Shown: positions 8,442 to 17,081, counted from the stretch's first letter. The stretch: 64,000 nucleotides of DNA from Alphaproteobacteria bacterium HGW-Alphaproteobacteria-18 (GCA_002841155.1 PHEH01000006.1:62001-126000), one strand, 5' to 3'. Numbers and translations: made by a program. Notes: generated by a model not told the origin, from the letters alone.

Positions 8442-9208
8442 CCCCAATCCCCACACACCGCCTGCCACAGCGTCATCGCCGAAATCGCCGCCGTCTCTGC
8501 CCGCAGGATGCGCGGCCCAAGGCTCACCGGGTATGTCTCTGCCCGCCCGCGCAGGAAAGCGCGCTCAGCTGGAGTAAACCCACCCTCCGGCCCCGTCAGG
8601 ATCGCCGCTGGCCGGCCTTTCAGCCCCTCCAGCACCTCCAGCATCGGCCGCGCCCGGCCTGCCTGCCCGCCCCAGGGGGCCTCGGCCTCGTCGCCCGCTT
8701 CATCGCAGAAGATCACCGCCGTGCCCGGCTCCAGCGCGTCCAGCGCCGCATCGAGGCTCGCCACCTCAAGGATCTCCGGCAAGTCCAGCCGCTCGGTCTG
8801 CTCGGCCGCCTCCAGCGCGATCTTGCGGAATCGGTCGGCGCGCACCGTCCGCGCCTGGGTCCGCTCGGTCAGCACCGGGCGGATCTGCGCGGCGCCGAGC
8901 TCGGTCGCCTTCTCCAGAATCAGGTCGGTCTGGTCCTTCTTCACCGGCGCGAAAAGCAGCGTCAGATGTGTCCCGGTTTGTCCCGATTGTGTCCTGGTTT
9001 GTCTCAAAGGTGTCGCTTCGGCGCGCTTGGCTGACGCCTTTTTGACCGCGCATTGCCACTCCCCGTCCCGCCCGTTGAAGAGGCGGACGCGCGCGCCGTC
9101 CTCCAGCCGCAGAACGCGCAGCAGATAGTTCGACTGTTCGTCATCCAGTGCAACCGCGCCAGCTTCCGCCAGCGACGCATCAACATAAAGGCGGGGAATC
9201 GTAGCCAT
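8438..9208 (-). CDS. rsmE: 16S rRNA (uracil-1498-N3)-methyltransferase RsmE
   Basis: A SPOUT-class methyltransferase that uses S-adenosylmethionine to methylate N3 of U1498 in 16S rRNA of the 30S subunit. The 256-residue product has an N-terminal PUA-like domain (NYLLRVLRL, RLFNGRDGEW), then DLILEKATELG and the knot motifs LTGPEGGFTPAE and SLGPRILRAETA. Between the two domains, at about residues 64-80, the 10-bp tandem repeat 8969-9016 is translated as a Thr/Gln/Arg-rich stretch (LRQTRTQSGQTGTHL), apparently an in-frame insertion. The start at ATG 9208 matches the family (MATIPRLYVD). It is divergent from ubiA. Confidence 0.95.
   Translation of the reverse strand: MATIPRLYVDASLAEAGAVALDDEQSNYLLRVLRLEDGARVRLFNGRDGEWQCAVKKASAKRAEATPLRQTRTQSGQTGTHLTLLFAPVKKDQTDLILEKATELGAAQIRPVLTERTQARTVRADRFRKIALEAAEQTERLDLPEILEVASLDAALDALEPGTAVIFCDEAGDEAEAPWGGQAGRARPMLEVLEGLKGRPAAILTGPEGGFTPAERAFLRGRAETYPVSLGPRILRAETAAISAMTLWQAVCGDWG
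8969..9016. repeat. 10-bp tandem repeat array inside rsmE (locus 1)
   Basis: Units on the plus strand: TGTCCCGGTT (8969), TGTCCCGATT (8979), TGTCCTGGTT (8990, after one extra G), TGTCTCAAAG (9000), then GTGTCGCTTC. The same decamers recur at 16286-16313 and 42414-42501. The closing motif AAAG-GTGTCGC here resembles AAAGTGTCGC at the end of the third array. Confidence 0.85.
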
Positions 9209-9325
9209 CCCCGCGCTATAAGCCCCACCAGCGCCCGTGTTAAGGTGTGGCCTTTGCGCAACTTCCTGTGGTTTTGAAATCACAACCCGTGCGAGGGCTC
9301 TCAGGATCGATTATATCCCTTCCTG

Positions 9326-10468
9326 ATGACCACACCGCAAACACCTGAAAACCCGGGGACTTTCAGCATCCCCGCCGATTCCGCCCTGCCCGGCTGGCTC
9401 GCAGGCCTGCCGCGGGCCTGGCAGCCCTACGCCATGCTCGCCCGGCTCGACCGGCCCGTCGGCGTCTGGCTGCTCTTCCTGCCATGCGTGATGGGCCTCG
9501 GCTTTGCCCGGCTCACGAGCAACGGGCTGCACCCGATCGACTTTCTCTGGACCCTCCTCTTCCTCATCGGCGCGGTGGTCATGCGCGGGGCGGGCTGCAC
9601 CTGGAACGACATCACCGACAAGGATTTCGACGCTAAGGTCGCCCGCACAGCCGCCCGGCCGATCCCCTCCGGCGCGGTCTCGACCAAGCAGGCCTATATC
9701 TTCCTGCTGGCCCAACTCGCCATCGGCTTCCTGATCTGGCTCGCCCTGCCCTGGGACGCCAAGATCGCCGCCCTCCTCGCCCTGCCGCTGGTGGCCATCT
9801 ACCCGTATACCAAGCGCGTCACCTGGTGGCCGCAAGCCTGGCTCGGCCTCACCTTCAACTGGGGCGTCCTGGTCGGCGCCGCGACCGCCAATGTCATCAC
9901 CGGCCCCACCTACATCCTCTATTTCGGCCTCGTCCTGTGGACGATTGCCTATGACACAATTTACGCCCTCCAGGACCGCGAAGACGACGCCCTGATCGGC
10001 GTGCGCTCCACCGCGCGCCTCTTCGGCCGGCAGGCCGTGCTGATCTCTTTCGGCTTCCACATGGGCGCGGCCGCCCTCATCGGCTTTGCCGCCTATGCCC
10101 AGGGCGCAGGACGCCTCGGCGCGCTGACGGCGCTGCTCTTCCTGGCTCACGGTGCCTGGCAGGCCATGACGCTGAAAACCAGAGGCGAGGGCAAGGCGCT
10201 CGCCATGTTCAAGGCAAACGTCCATGCCGGGGCCATCGTCGCCATCGGCCTGCTGATCGCGGCAATGTTTCCCCCGACGACCTCCAGCCGCCTCTTCGCC
10301 GAACACGAAACAGTGCCAGCAGCTGTCGCCATGCCCTTCGGCCTCAAGCCACGCCCAAGGCCGGCGATAAGCTATCCAGACACATGGTTTGCCAGCGATA
10401 TGGAGCGCGCCCTGGCCGCCGAAGTGGCCAAACGCGGCGACGCTGCGGAAACCCCGGCCAACCCGTGA
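9326..10468 (+). CDS. ubiA: 4-hydroxybenzoate polyprenyltransferase
   Basis: An inner-membrane UbiA prenyltransferase that attaches a polyprenyl chain to 4-hydroxybenzoate in ubiquinone synthesis. The first aspartate motif NDxxDxxxD is at residues 94-102 (NDITDKDFD) and the second is YALQDREDD; about eight hydrophobic helices follow LDRPVGVWLLFLP. The 380-residue length is long for the family because of a polar C-terminal tail of roughly 55 residues (after MFPPTTSSR) with no known domain. It is divergent from rsmE across 117 bp. Two genes follow on the same strand, and a GGCGCGC/GCGCGCC hairpin lies just after its stop. Confidence 0.94.
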   Translation: MTTPQTPENPGTFSIPADSALPGWLAGLPRAWQPYAMLARLDRPVGVWLLFLPCVMGLGFARLTSNGLHPIDFLWTLLFLIGAVVMRGAGCTWNDITDKDFDAKVARTAARPIPSGAVSTKQAYIFLLAQLAIGFLIWLALPWDAKIAALLALPLVAIYPYTKRVTWWPQAWLGLTFNWGVLVGAATANVITGPTYILYFGLVLWTIAYDTIYALQDREDDALIGVRSTARLFGRQAVLISFGFHMGAAALIGFAAYAQGAGRLGALTALLFLAHGAWQAMTLKTRGEGKALAMFKANVHAGAIVAIGLLIAAMFPPTTSSRLFAEHETVPAAVAMPFGLKPRPRPAISYPDTWFASDMERALAAEVAKRGDAAETPANP

Positions 10469-10526
10469 CGCGGCGCGCTCGCGCGCCTATACTTCCTCCT
10501 GGCCGCACCGGCAAAAGGAGGCACTC

Positions 10527-11201
10527 ATGACCGTCGCCATCGAAATGGTATCAGACCCCGTCTGCCCCTGGTGCTGGCTTGGCCTGCGCCGCATTCAGGC
10601 CGCCATCGCCCAGACGCCCGACATCAAGGTCCAGCTCCTCTTCCGCCCGTATGAGCTTGACCCGACCATTCCCGCCGCCGGCGTCGACTATAAGGAATAT
10701 ATGGCCAGCCGCGTCTCCTCGCCCGAGGGGAAGGAACGCATGGCAATGATGCGCCAGGCCCTGATCGACTATGGCACCGCCGAAGACATCCCCTACCGCT
10801 TTGACGCCGTCACCCACCGCCCCAACAGCTTCGACGCGCATCGCCTCGTGCGCTGGGCGCAGGGTCAGGGCAAAGGCGCCGCCGCCAAGGAAGCCCTCTT
10901 CCGCGCCTATTTCAACGAAGCCCGGAACATCGGCGACCATGACGTGCTGGTGGACATCGCCCGCGCGATTGATCTGGATGCGGATATTGTCGCTGACCTT
11001 CTGGAATCCGGCGCCGATGTCGAAGCGGTCCGTCAGGAAGCCGACATGTTCCGCCAGATGGGCATCTCCGGCGTGCCCACCTACATCGCCAACCGGCGCA
11101 TCGCCGTGCAGGGCGCCGAGAGCGCGGAAAAGCTGGAACGCTTCATCCGCCACGCCGCCGCCCAGTTGCCGCAGGAACGCCCTGCCGGTCCGCAGACCTG
11201 A
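10527..11201 (+). CDS. DsbA-family oxidoreductase, FrnE/2-hydroxychromene-2-carboxylate isomerase type
   Basis: A 224-residue thioredoxin-fold protein of the DsbA/FrnE group. The redox motif CPWC is at residues 13-16 and the cis-proline loop is GISGVPTY. No signal peptide is present, so it should act in the cytosol, where FrnE-type enzymes handle disulfides or glutathione conjugates. The start at ATG 10527 has a strong AAAGGAGG site six bases upstream; a longer open frame runs back into ubiA and is spurious. The enoyl-CoA hydratase gene begins 9 bp after it, so the two are probably one transcript. Confidence 0.9.
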   Translation: MTVAIEMVSDPVCPWCWLGLRRIQAAIAQTPDIKVQLLFRPYELDPTIPAAGVDYKEYMASRVSSPEGKERMAMMRQALIDYGTAEDIPYRFDAVTHRPNSFDAHRLVRWAQGQGKGAAAKEALFRAYFNEARNIGDHDVLVDIARAIDLDADIVADLLESGADVEAVRQEADMFRQMGISGVPTYIANRRIAVQGAESAEKLERFIRHAAAQLPQERPAGPQT

Positions 11202-11210
11202 TCCCGCGCC

Positions 11211-11999
11211 ATGGATCTCGTCAGCATCCGGAAAGAAGGCCGCGTCGCCACCGTGTCGTTTGACACCGGCGCAAAGGCCAACGCCCTCAGCCAGAAACTC
11301 ATGCGCGAATTGACCGAGACCGCACGCCAGTTTCACGGCGATCCGTCCATCTCCGCCGTCATCCTCACGGGCCGGGCGGACAATTTCACCCTTGGCGCCG
11401 ATCTGAAAGACCCCGAAGGCGTGGATGTCCGCCGGCTCGGCCTTGCCGAGCGCCGCATCCGGCTGCGCAATGGGCCGGATATGTGCGCGGCCTGGGAACA
11501 GGTCGACGCGCTCACAATCTGCGCCCTCGAAGGCTGGTGTGTGGGCGGCGGAGCAGCGCTGGCGGCTTTCTGCGACCTGCGGGTCGCCTCTGCTGCCACC
11601 ACCTTCTATGTCCCCGAAGTCGAGCGCGGCATGAATATGAGCTGGGGCTCAATCCCCCGCTTTGTGGCCCTCATCGGCCCGGCGCGCGCCAAGCGGATCG
11701 CCGGGCTCTGCGAGAAAGTCGACGCCACAACCGCCCTTAGCTGGGGCCTTTACGATCATGTGACAGCGCCCGGCGCAGCGCTCGCCAAGGCAACTGAAAT
11801 TGCCGCCGCCGCGTCCCGCCTGCCGCCAACAGCGCTGAAGATGGTAAAGCACGACGTGAACATTGCCGCGCTGGCCCTGGCAAAGGCGACCGCCCACCGT
11901 GACCTTGAGGCCTTTGCTCTCATGCAGCAGACGGAGGATTTCCGCGAAGGCGTCCAGGCCTTTTTCGAGAAGCGTGACCCCGACTTTACCGGCGACTAG
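11211..11999 (+). CDS. Enoyl-CoA hydratase/isomerase family protein
   Basis: A 262-residue crotonase-fold protein. The oxyanion-hole segments NFTLGADLKD and WCVGGGAALAA are visible, with EVERGMNMSWGSIPR following the active-site region. The first catalytic glutamate position in hydratases is not clearly conserved, so it may act as an isomerase or another crotonase. The substrate is unknown. It sits 9 bp behind the DsbA-type gene, and its TAG stop forms CTAG with the stop of the convergent ABC transporter gene (11996-11999). Confidence 0.88.
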   Translation: MDLVSIRKEGRVATVSFDTGAKANALSQKLMRELTETARQFHGDPSISAVILTGRADNFTLGADLKDPEGVDVRRLGLAERRIRLRNGPDMCAAWEQVDALTICALEGWCVGGGAALAAFCDLRVASAATTFYVPEVERGMNMSWGSIPRFVALIGPARAKRIAGLCEKVDATTALSWGLYDHVTAPGAALAKATEIAAAASRLPPTALKMVKHDVNIAALALAKATAHRDLEAFALMQQTEDFREGVQAFFEKRDPDFTGD

Positions 12000-13792
12000 C
12001 TGAGTTGCAGCTCCACCAGCCGGCGATAGGTTCCCCCGGCCGCCATCAGCCCGTCATGCGTGCCTTCTTCCACGGCCCGGCCATCTTCCATCACGACGAT
12101 GCGGTCTGCCGCGCGCACCGTAGAGAGGCGGTGGGCAATGATCAGCACCGTGCGCCCTTTGCCAAACTCGCTCAGCGCGCCCTGCACCTTGGCTTCGCTT
12201 TCCGCGTCCAGCGCCGAGGTCGCCTCGTCCAGCAGCAGGATCGGCGCCCCGCGCAGGATCGCCCGCGCCAGTGCCACGCGCTGACGCTGCCCGCCCGAGA
12301 GGTTACGCCCCATCTCTCCGGCCGGCGCGTCATACCCGCCCGGCAGCATACTGATGAATTCATGCGCATTCGCTGCGCGCGCAGCCGCCTCGATCTCGTC
12401 CCGCGCGGCACCGATGCGGCCCAGCGCGATATTGCTGGCAATCGTATCATCAAACAACGCCGCGTCCTGCGCGACGAGGCCCATCTGCATCCGCAGGCTG
12501 CCGCCGGTCACCTCGCGCACATCCTGCTGGTCAACCGCGACCGCGCCGGAGGAGGGATCATAAAGCCGCATCAGCAGATTGAAGACGGTAGACTTGCCCG
12601 CGCCGGACGCGCCGACAATGGCGACCGTTTCGCCCGGCCGCGCCGTGAAGCTCAGGCCCTTGAGCGCCTGCGTGCCATCAGGATAGGCAAAATGCACATC
12701 CTGGAATTCGATCTCGCCCCGGACGGTTTCAAGCCGCCTGGCGCCGGGCTTGTCAGCCACCTGCGCGGGCTGGTCGACAATCTCGAACACACGGTCGGCC
12801 GCCGCCGCGCCTTCCTGCGCGACCGCGCCAATGGCGCCGAGCGCGCGCACTTCAGGTGCCGCGATACCAACGGCCGCGATAAAGCCGAGGAAGTCGCCGA
12901 GCGTGCTTTCGCCCTGCGCAATCCGCCAAGCCACGAAGCCGAGCAGGGCGGCCAGCGCAAAGCCCCCGAACACTTCCAGCACAGGGTCCACGCCCGCCCG
13001 TTTCGTCAACACTTTGAGGAAAAGCTGCGAGCGCTCGGTAAAGCCCCTGGCCGCCCGCGCCTTCTGCCAGTCTTCAAGCCCGTAGGCCTTGACCACGCGG
13101 GCCGACTGGAAACCTTCGGTGAGAAGCGACGTCACCTCCCCGGTCTGCTGCTGGGCACGCTTGGACCGTTTGCGCACGGAGTTGCCAAGCGACACGACCG
13201 GCCCCAGCGCGAGGGGATAAACCACCGTGATGATGAGCGCGAGCTGCCAGTCTTTCCAAAACAGCCAGGCCAGCACGCCGATGACGGTGGCAACGCTTTT
13301 CGGGAAGTTGTTGGCAAAGCGCAGCATCGCCTCGCGGATCGCCACAACATCATTGATGAAGCGGGCCACGAAACCGCCCGAAGCGTCGCCCGAAATGCGG
13401 GCGAAATCGCCGTCCGTCAGCGCATCATACTGTACCGACTGAACCCCCACGAGCCCGCGCTGGACGCCGGTATTATTGAGCAGGTTCATGGCATACATCG
13501 TCAGGGCACGCCCTATCGTCAGCACAACGATGGCCGCGATGCCAGCCCAGATCCAGTCAATCGGCGCGGCAATACCCGCAGCCTTCTGTTCGATATCCCG
13601 TTGCAGCCCATTGCCGACATAATCCAGCACCGCGACATAGCCGATGCTGAACCCTGCCGTGAGAATGGCCATCAGCATGCCGCCGATAAACCAAGCTTTC
13701 TGAGGCCAGAAATGCGCCTTGAACAGCCGCAGCAATGAGCGCTGGGCTTTGGGTTTTGACGCAGGAGGGAGTTCAGACGTGATGGTGGTCAC
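11996..13792 (-). CDS. ABC exporter, fused permease and ATPase (MsbA/lipid-exporter-like)
   Basis: A 598-residue half-transporter that should work as a homodimer in the inner membrane. The transmembrane domain spans residues ~25-330. The nucleotide-binding domain follows with Walker A GASGAGKST (394-402), signature LSGGQRQR (498-505), Walker B ILLLDE (518-523) and the switch histidine in IIAHRLS (~557). Architecture and the QxxL/GF segments resemble MsbA-type lipid or drug exporters; the substrate cannot be read from sequence. Its start overlaps the end of the CysQ-DUF4170 gene by 20 bp, so it is the last gene of the pmbA-led operon. Confidence 0.93.
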   Translation of the reverse strand: MTTITSELPPASKPKAQRSLLRLFKAHFWPQKAWFIGGMLMAILTAGFSIGYVAVLDYVGNGLQRDIEQKAAGIAAPIDWIWAGIAAIVVLTIGRALTMYAMNLLNNTGVQRGLVGVQSVQYDALTDGDFARISGDASGGFVARFINDVVAIREAMLRFANNFPKSVATVIGVLAWLFWKDWQLALIITVVYPLALGPVVSLGNSVRKRSKRAQQQTGEVTSLLTEGFQSARVVKAYGLEDWQKARAARGFTERSQLFLKVLTKRAGVDPVLEVFGGFALAALLGFVAWRIAQGESTLGDFLGFIAAVGIAAPEVRALGAIGAVAQEGAAAADRVFEIVDQPAQVADKPGARRLETVRGEIEFQDVHFAYPDGTQALKGLSFTARPGETVAIVGASGAGKSTVFNLLMRLYDPSSGAVAVDQQDVREVTGGSLRMQMGLVAQDAALFDDTIASNIALGRIGAARDEIEAAARAANAHEFISMLPGGYDAPAGEMGRNLSGGQRQRVALARAILRGAPILLLDEATSALDAESEAKVQGALSEFGKGRTVLIIAHRLSTVRAADRIVVMEDGRAVEEGTHDGLMAAGGTYRRLVELQLS

Positions 13793-14894
13793 CCGTCGCG
13801 GGGTCCAGCAGCTTGTGGGCGTGCAGGATGAAATAGCGCATCTCGGCCTGGTCTACCGTCCGCTGCGCCGCCGATTTCCAGGCGTCGTAAGCCTCCTGAT
13901 AGTTGGGAAACGCGCCGACAAAATCGATCTGCGACAGGTCTTCAAACTCTACGTCGGTCACATCCTTCAGCTCACCACCGAAGACGATATGCAGCAATTG
14001 CTTGCCGGTTTTCGCGCTCTCACTCATCCGTTTTGGCTCCGTTTGGACAGGCATGGGTTGGGCGGCTCGCGCCTGAGGGTCGGGAATTTTCACCACTCCC
14101 AAACGGCGCACTAACAAAGGATGCAGCGCGTTTCCAGAGGCGAGGACACTGCGCTGGGCCGGTACGGCCTGATTGAACACAAAAGGCTCGCCCAGATGGG
14201 TCGTCGCCTGCCCCCCCGCTTCCTGAACGAGCACGGTTCCGGCGGCAAGATCCCAGTCGGACTTTTCCGCCAGCACCAGGGCGGCGTCCCATTCGCCAGT
14301 GGCGACATGCGCCATCCTCAGAAGGGTCGCGTTCGGTTTGGGCCGCGCAATCTCCACCCTTGGCCACGGCTCAGGCCAGGAAGGATGGTTGACGAGGCCC
14401 TCATTGGTGATCAGGCGCAGGCCGTCTTCGGCGGTGCGGCGGGAAACCTGGATGGCGCTGCCATTGAGGAACGCGCCTGCGCCCTTGCGAGCCGAATACA
14501 TGCGGCCCAGCGCCGGCGCATACAGCACGCTGGCGACCGCCTCGCCCTCTTCCACGATGGCCAGCGCAATGCACCAGTGCGGATCGCCGTTGATATAGGC
14601 ACGCGTACCGTCGATGGGATCGACCACCCACACGCGGGATTTGGCGCGGGCAGGCAGTTCGTCGAAGGTTTCCTCAGACAGCCAGCCATAATCTGGCCGT
14701 GCGGCCTGAAGCTGTTTCAGGCAAAGCCGGTTGACCGCGAGATCCGCCTCAGTCACCGGGCCCTTGCCGCCGGTCTTGTTCCAGGCTTCGGCCCCGCCCT
14801 TCAGCGTAAAGGAAAGCGCAAGGTCGCCCGCCTCCTTGGCGAGCGCCAGCATCACCTCAAGATCCTGTACGAGGGTCCGTTCAGCTGCCTGCAA
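13773..14894 (-). CDS. CysQ/inositol monophosphatase-like phosphatase fused to DUF4170
   Basis: Residues 1-~270 are a lithium-sensitive phosphatase domain of the inositol-monophosphatase/CysQ group, which removes the 3'-phosphate from PAP or dephosphorylates inositol phosphates. The metal-binding motifs LSEE (72-75), VDPIDGT (91-97) and DWDLAAG (213-219) are intact. Residues ~298-366 form a DUF4170 domain (LLHIVFGGELKDV to EMRYFILHAHKLLD), normally a separate small protein next to cysQ in alphaproteobacteria. The frame is continuous through a Pro/Gln linker (~270-290). An internal ATG at 14027 (Met290) with GGAG upstream could also give a free DUF4170 protein. It overlaps pmbA by 14 bp and the ABC gene by 20 bp. 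Confidence 0.9.
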   Translation of the reverse strand: MQAAERTLVQDLEVMLALAKEAGDLALSFTLKGGAEAWNKTGGKGPVTEADLAVNRLCLKQLQAARPDYGWLSEETFDELPARAKSRVWVVDPIDGTRAYINGDPHWCIALAIVEEGEAVASVLYAPALGRMYSARKGAGAFLNGSAIQVSRRTAEDGLRLITNEGLVNHPSWPEPWPRVEIARPKPNATLLRMAHVATGEWDAALVLAEKSDWDLAAGTVLVQEAGGQATTHLGEPFVFNQAVPAQRSVLASGNALHPLLVRRLGVVKIPDPQARAAQPMPVQTEPKRMSESAKTGKQLLHIVFGGELKDVTDVEFEDLSQIDFVGAFPNYQEAYDAWKSAAQRTVDQAEMRYFILHAHKLLDPATGDHHHV

Positions 14895-16227
14895 GGTTCA
14901 TGTCCTCGATGAGGATCGACGGGGCATCGCGCGTGGAGCGCAATTCAAGGTCATTGGCGGGCACCATCCGGGCAAACATCGACGGCAGATCGCCGGCGAC
15001 GGTCACTTCCGAGACGGGCCAGGCAATCTCTCCGCCCTCAATCCAGAAACCGGCAACGCCGACCGAATAATCCCCCGTATTCGGGTTGATGGAGGGGCCG
15101 AACATGTCGGTCACCAGCAGGCCCTTGCCGATTTGTTTGGCGAGCTGGCCGGGGCTGTCCTTGCCGGGCCGCAGATAGACGTTTGACGTGGCGACGCCAG
15201 GCGGGTCGCCAAAGCCGAGCGAGGCAAAGCCGTTGGATTTGAGGCCAAGCTGGCGCGCTGATGGCAGGTTGAGCAGCCAGCTGGTCAGCCTGCCGTCTTC
15301 AATCAGGTGGGTTTCGGCAACCGGCAGTCCTTCGCCATCATGTACGCGGCTGCCCATGCCCAGGGGACGGAAGGGGTCGTCGGTGATGTAGATGCCCTTG
15401 GCGAACACCTGCTCGCCCATCCGGTCCTTCAGGAAACTGACGCCCCGGGCAATCGAAGGCCCGGAGATGGCGCCGAGCAGCGCGCCGATCAGGCTGTCAG
15501 AAACGCGCCGGTCGAAGATGACGGGTGCCTTCTGCGTGGCAATCTTGCGGGCGCCGAGGCGGGCGATCGTGCGTTCCCCGGCGGTACGGCCGACCTCTTC
15601 AGCGGAGGGGCGGTCCTTGGTGAAACGGACCGACCAGCTGTCATAGTCCCGCTCCATCTGGCCGTTCTTCTCAGCCACGGCGGCCAACCCCAGGCTGGTG
15701 GACGTCCCGGTCTTGTAGGCGCGGAAGCCATTGGTGGCGGCCACCCAACGGCTGGAACGGTTCCAGGAGGTGCCACAGCCGGCCACCGTCTTCACGCCCG
15801 GAACGGCGAGCGCGGCAGCTTCTGCTGCAAGCGCTTCACGTTCCAGCGTTTCGGCGGAGATTTCAGGCTCGCCGGAAAGGTCCAGATCTGCGGGTCCGCC
15901 AATCAATTCGGCCGGGTCCGCCAGACCGCAGAACTTGTCTTCGGGCACAGCTTTCGCCATGGCGACGCAGCGTTCGGCGAGGGCTTTAAGGCCCTCATGG
16001 CTGAGGTCGGCGCCGGAGACGCTGGCCTGGCGCTTGCCGAAGAGGCAGCGCAGGGCGATGCTGGCGCTCTCCTCACGTTCGATGCTTTCGAGCTTGCCAT
16101 CGCGGACGGAAACGCTGACGCCATCGGCGATTCCGAGGCGGGCATCGGCGGCATCGGCCCCGGCCTTGCGGCACTGGTCGAGCAGGTCAGAGAGGGTGTT
16201 TTCGGGGGAAATCTGTGAATCGGCCAT
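14881..16227 (-). CDS. pmbA: TldD/PmbA-family metalloprotease subunit
   Basis: A 448-residue PmbA (TldE)-type protein. In characterised systems TldD and TldE form a heterodimeric zinc protease that trims unfolded or modified peptides; TldE itself lacks the HExxH site, and none is seen here. Family landmarks are the N-terminal ADGVSVSVRDGKLESIEREE region, NGFRAYKTGTS, and the C-terminal GPSINPNTGDYSVGVAGFWIE. No tldD partner lies in the window. The start at ATG 16227 is chosen because the upstream extension is arginine-rich; the ribosome-binding site is weak. It leads an overlapping operon with the phosphatase fusion and the ABC exporter. Confidence 0.92.
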   Translation of the reverse strand: MADSQISPENTLSDLLDQCRKAGADAADARLGIADGVSVSVRDGKLESIEREESASIALRCLFGKRQASVSGADLSHEGLKALAERCVAMAKAVPEDKFCGLADPAELIGGPADLDLSGEPEISAETLEREALAAEAAALAVPGVKTVAGCGTSWNRSSRWVAATNGFRAYKTGTSTSLGLAAVAEKNGQMERDYDSWSVRFTKDRPSAEEVGRTAGERTIARLGARKIATQKAPVIFDRRVSDSLIGALLGAISGPSIARGVSFLKDRMGEQVFAKGIYITDDPFRPLGMGSRVHDGEGLPVAETHLIEDGRLTSWLLNLPSARQLGLKSNGFASLGFGDPPGVATSNVYLRPGKDSPGQLAKQIGKGLLVTDMFGPSINPNTGDYSVGVAGFWIEGGEIAWPVSEVTVAGDLPSMFARMVPANDLELRSTRDAPSILIEDMNLAGS

Positions 16228-16285
16228 CAGCGGTAAATGGACCCCGCCGCGCCGGCGCGCAACAGGCTCAGTGCCACCCATTCCA

Positions 16286-16313
16286 GGACAAACCGGGACA
16301 AATCAGGACAACC
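16286..16313. repeat. 10-bp tandem repeat array at the end of the MAPEG gene (locus 2)
   Basis: Three units on the plus strand, GGACAAACCG, GGACAAATCA and GGACAACCCA, at exact 10-bp spacing; reverse-complemented they read TGTCCTGAT and TGTCCCGGT types. The array overlaps the MAPEG stop codon, so the last two codons and the TGA come from repeat sequence (TTGTCCTGA). Confidence 0.75.
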
Positions 16314-16689
16314 CAAGCCAGATGGCGGCCACGCCAGCCCCCAGCATGCCAAGCCAGGTCAGCACCATGCCCAGCGCGCGCGGCGCCATGATGCCTGCCG
16401 ACAGACCGATACCATGCAGCACCCGGCCAAGCGTGAACCCGCCGCCGATGGCATGAACCGCCCAGATCGGCGCGCCGAGGCTGGCAACTACGATGAGCCC
16501 CAGCATCGTTGCCGGGATGTACTCCGCCGCATTGCCATGCGCCCGAACGCGGGTTTCGAGTTCCGCGTCCCCGCCCGTGCCGAGGGAGACCTGCGCCGAC
16601 CGGCGGCGGCCGACCACCCGGAAGGACAGGAAGAAGAGTATGAGAATGTTGACGCCGGTATAGACGGCGGCGGTCGCGATAGGGGTCAT
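16303..16689 (-). CDS. MAPEG-family membrane protein
   Basis: A 128-residue four-helix membrane protein of the MAPEG family (PF01124), which covers membrane glutathione transferases and related enzymes. The motif ETRVRAHGNAAEYIP near residues 45-60 is the family signature and binds glutathione in characterised members. Its own function is unknown. It lies upstream of pmbA on the same strand with a 75-bp gap. The last two residues and the stop codon lie within the 10-bp repeat array, so the C-terminus may have been reshaped by that repeat. Confidence 0.9.
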   Translation of the reverse strand: MTPIATAAVYTGVNILILFFLSFRVVGRRRSAQVSLGTGGDAELETRVRAHGNAAEYIPATMLGLIVVASLGAPIWAVHAIGGGFTLGRVLHGIGLSAGIMAPRALGMVLTWLGMLGAGVAAIWLGLS

Positions 16690-16727
16690 GGGGTCTGTTT
16701 TCCTCCCGAATGTGCTGTTGCACTTAT

Positions 16728-16760
16728 GAAAATGCCGCCAGATGCATGCACCTGGCGGCA
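16728..16760 (-). terminator. Intrinsic terminator downstream of the small membrane protein gene
   Basis: On the minus strand, TGCCGCCAG and CTGGCGGCA form a perfect 9-bp stem with a 10-nt loop, followed by TTTTC. It lies 40 bp after the stop of the gene at 16800-17081. Confidence 0.75.
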
Positions 16761-16799
16761 GATAGTCTCGCGTCTGGCCAGTTGTGACCAGAAACGCCG

Positions 16800-17081
16800 T
16801 TACATGTCGCGACGCGCGTCCGGCAGGCGGTCGTTGATGTCGTCGCGGATATCCAGCAGCGTGACGATCAGGCCGCAGATAAGGCTCGCGGCGACCCAGC
16901 CTCCGAAAGCAAAAACCCCGAAATCGGCCAGCTGGGCGAGACCGCCCGTCAGACCCAGCAATTCGTTGGTGAACTCACCCTTCTGGTAAATGCCGAGCGC
17001 AATACCCCCGATGATGATCGAGATGTAGGCCACATAGACCATCGTTCGGAAACTGTTGATAATGATGAACTTCATGGACAT
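16800..17081 (-). CDS. Small two-helix membrane protein, unknown function
   Basis: A 93-residue protein with two hydrophobic segments (about residues 10-30 and 50-75) and an acidic/basic C-terminal tail (DIRDDINDRLPDARRDM). I do not recognise the family. Two starts are possible: ATG 17081, which sits one base from a GGAAGGGG stretch, and ATG 17075 at better spacing; the difference is two residues. It is transcribed alone and has its own terminator. Function is unknown. Confidence 0.65.
   Translation of the reverse strand: MSMKFIIINSFRTMVYVAYISIIIGGIALGIYQKGEFTNELLGLTGGLAQLADFGVFAFGGWVAASLICGLIVTLLDIRDDINDRLPDARRDM

Noticed and set aside
12005-13738. 577-codon plus-strand open frame opposite the ABC exporter
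   Set aside because: His/Arg/Gln-rich composition typical of antisense frames in GC-rich genes; the minus-strand frame carries all ABC motifs.
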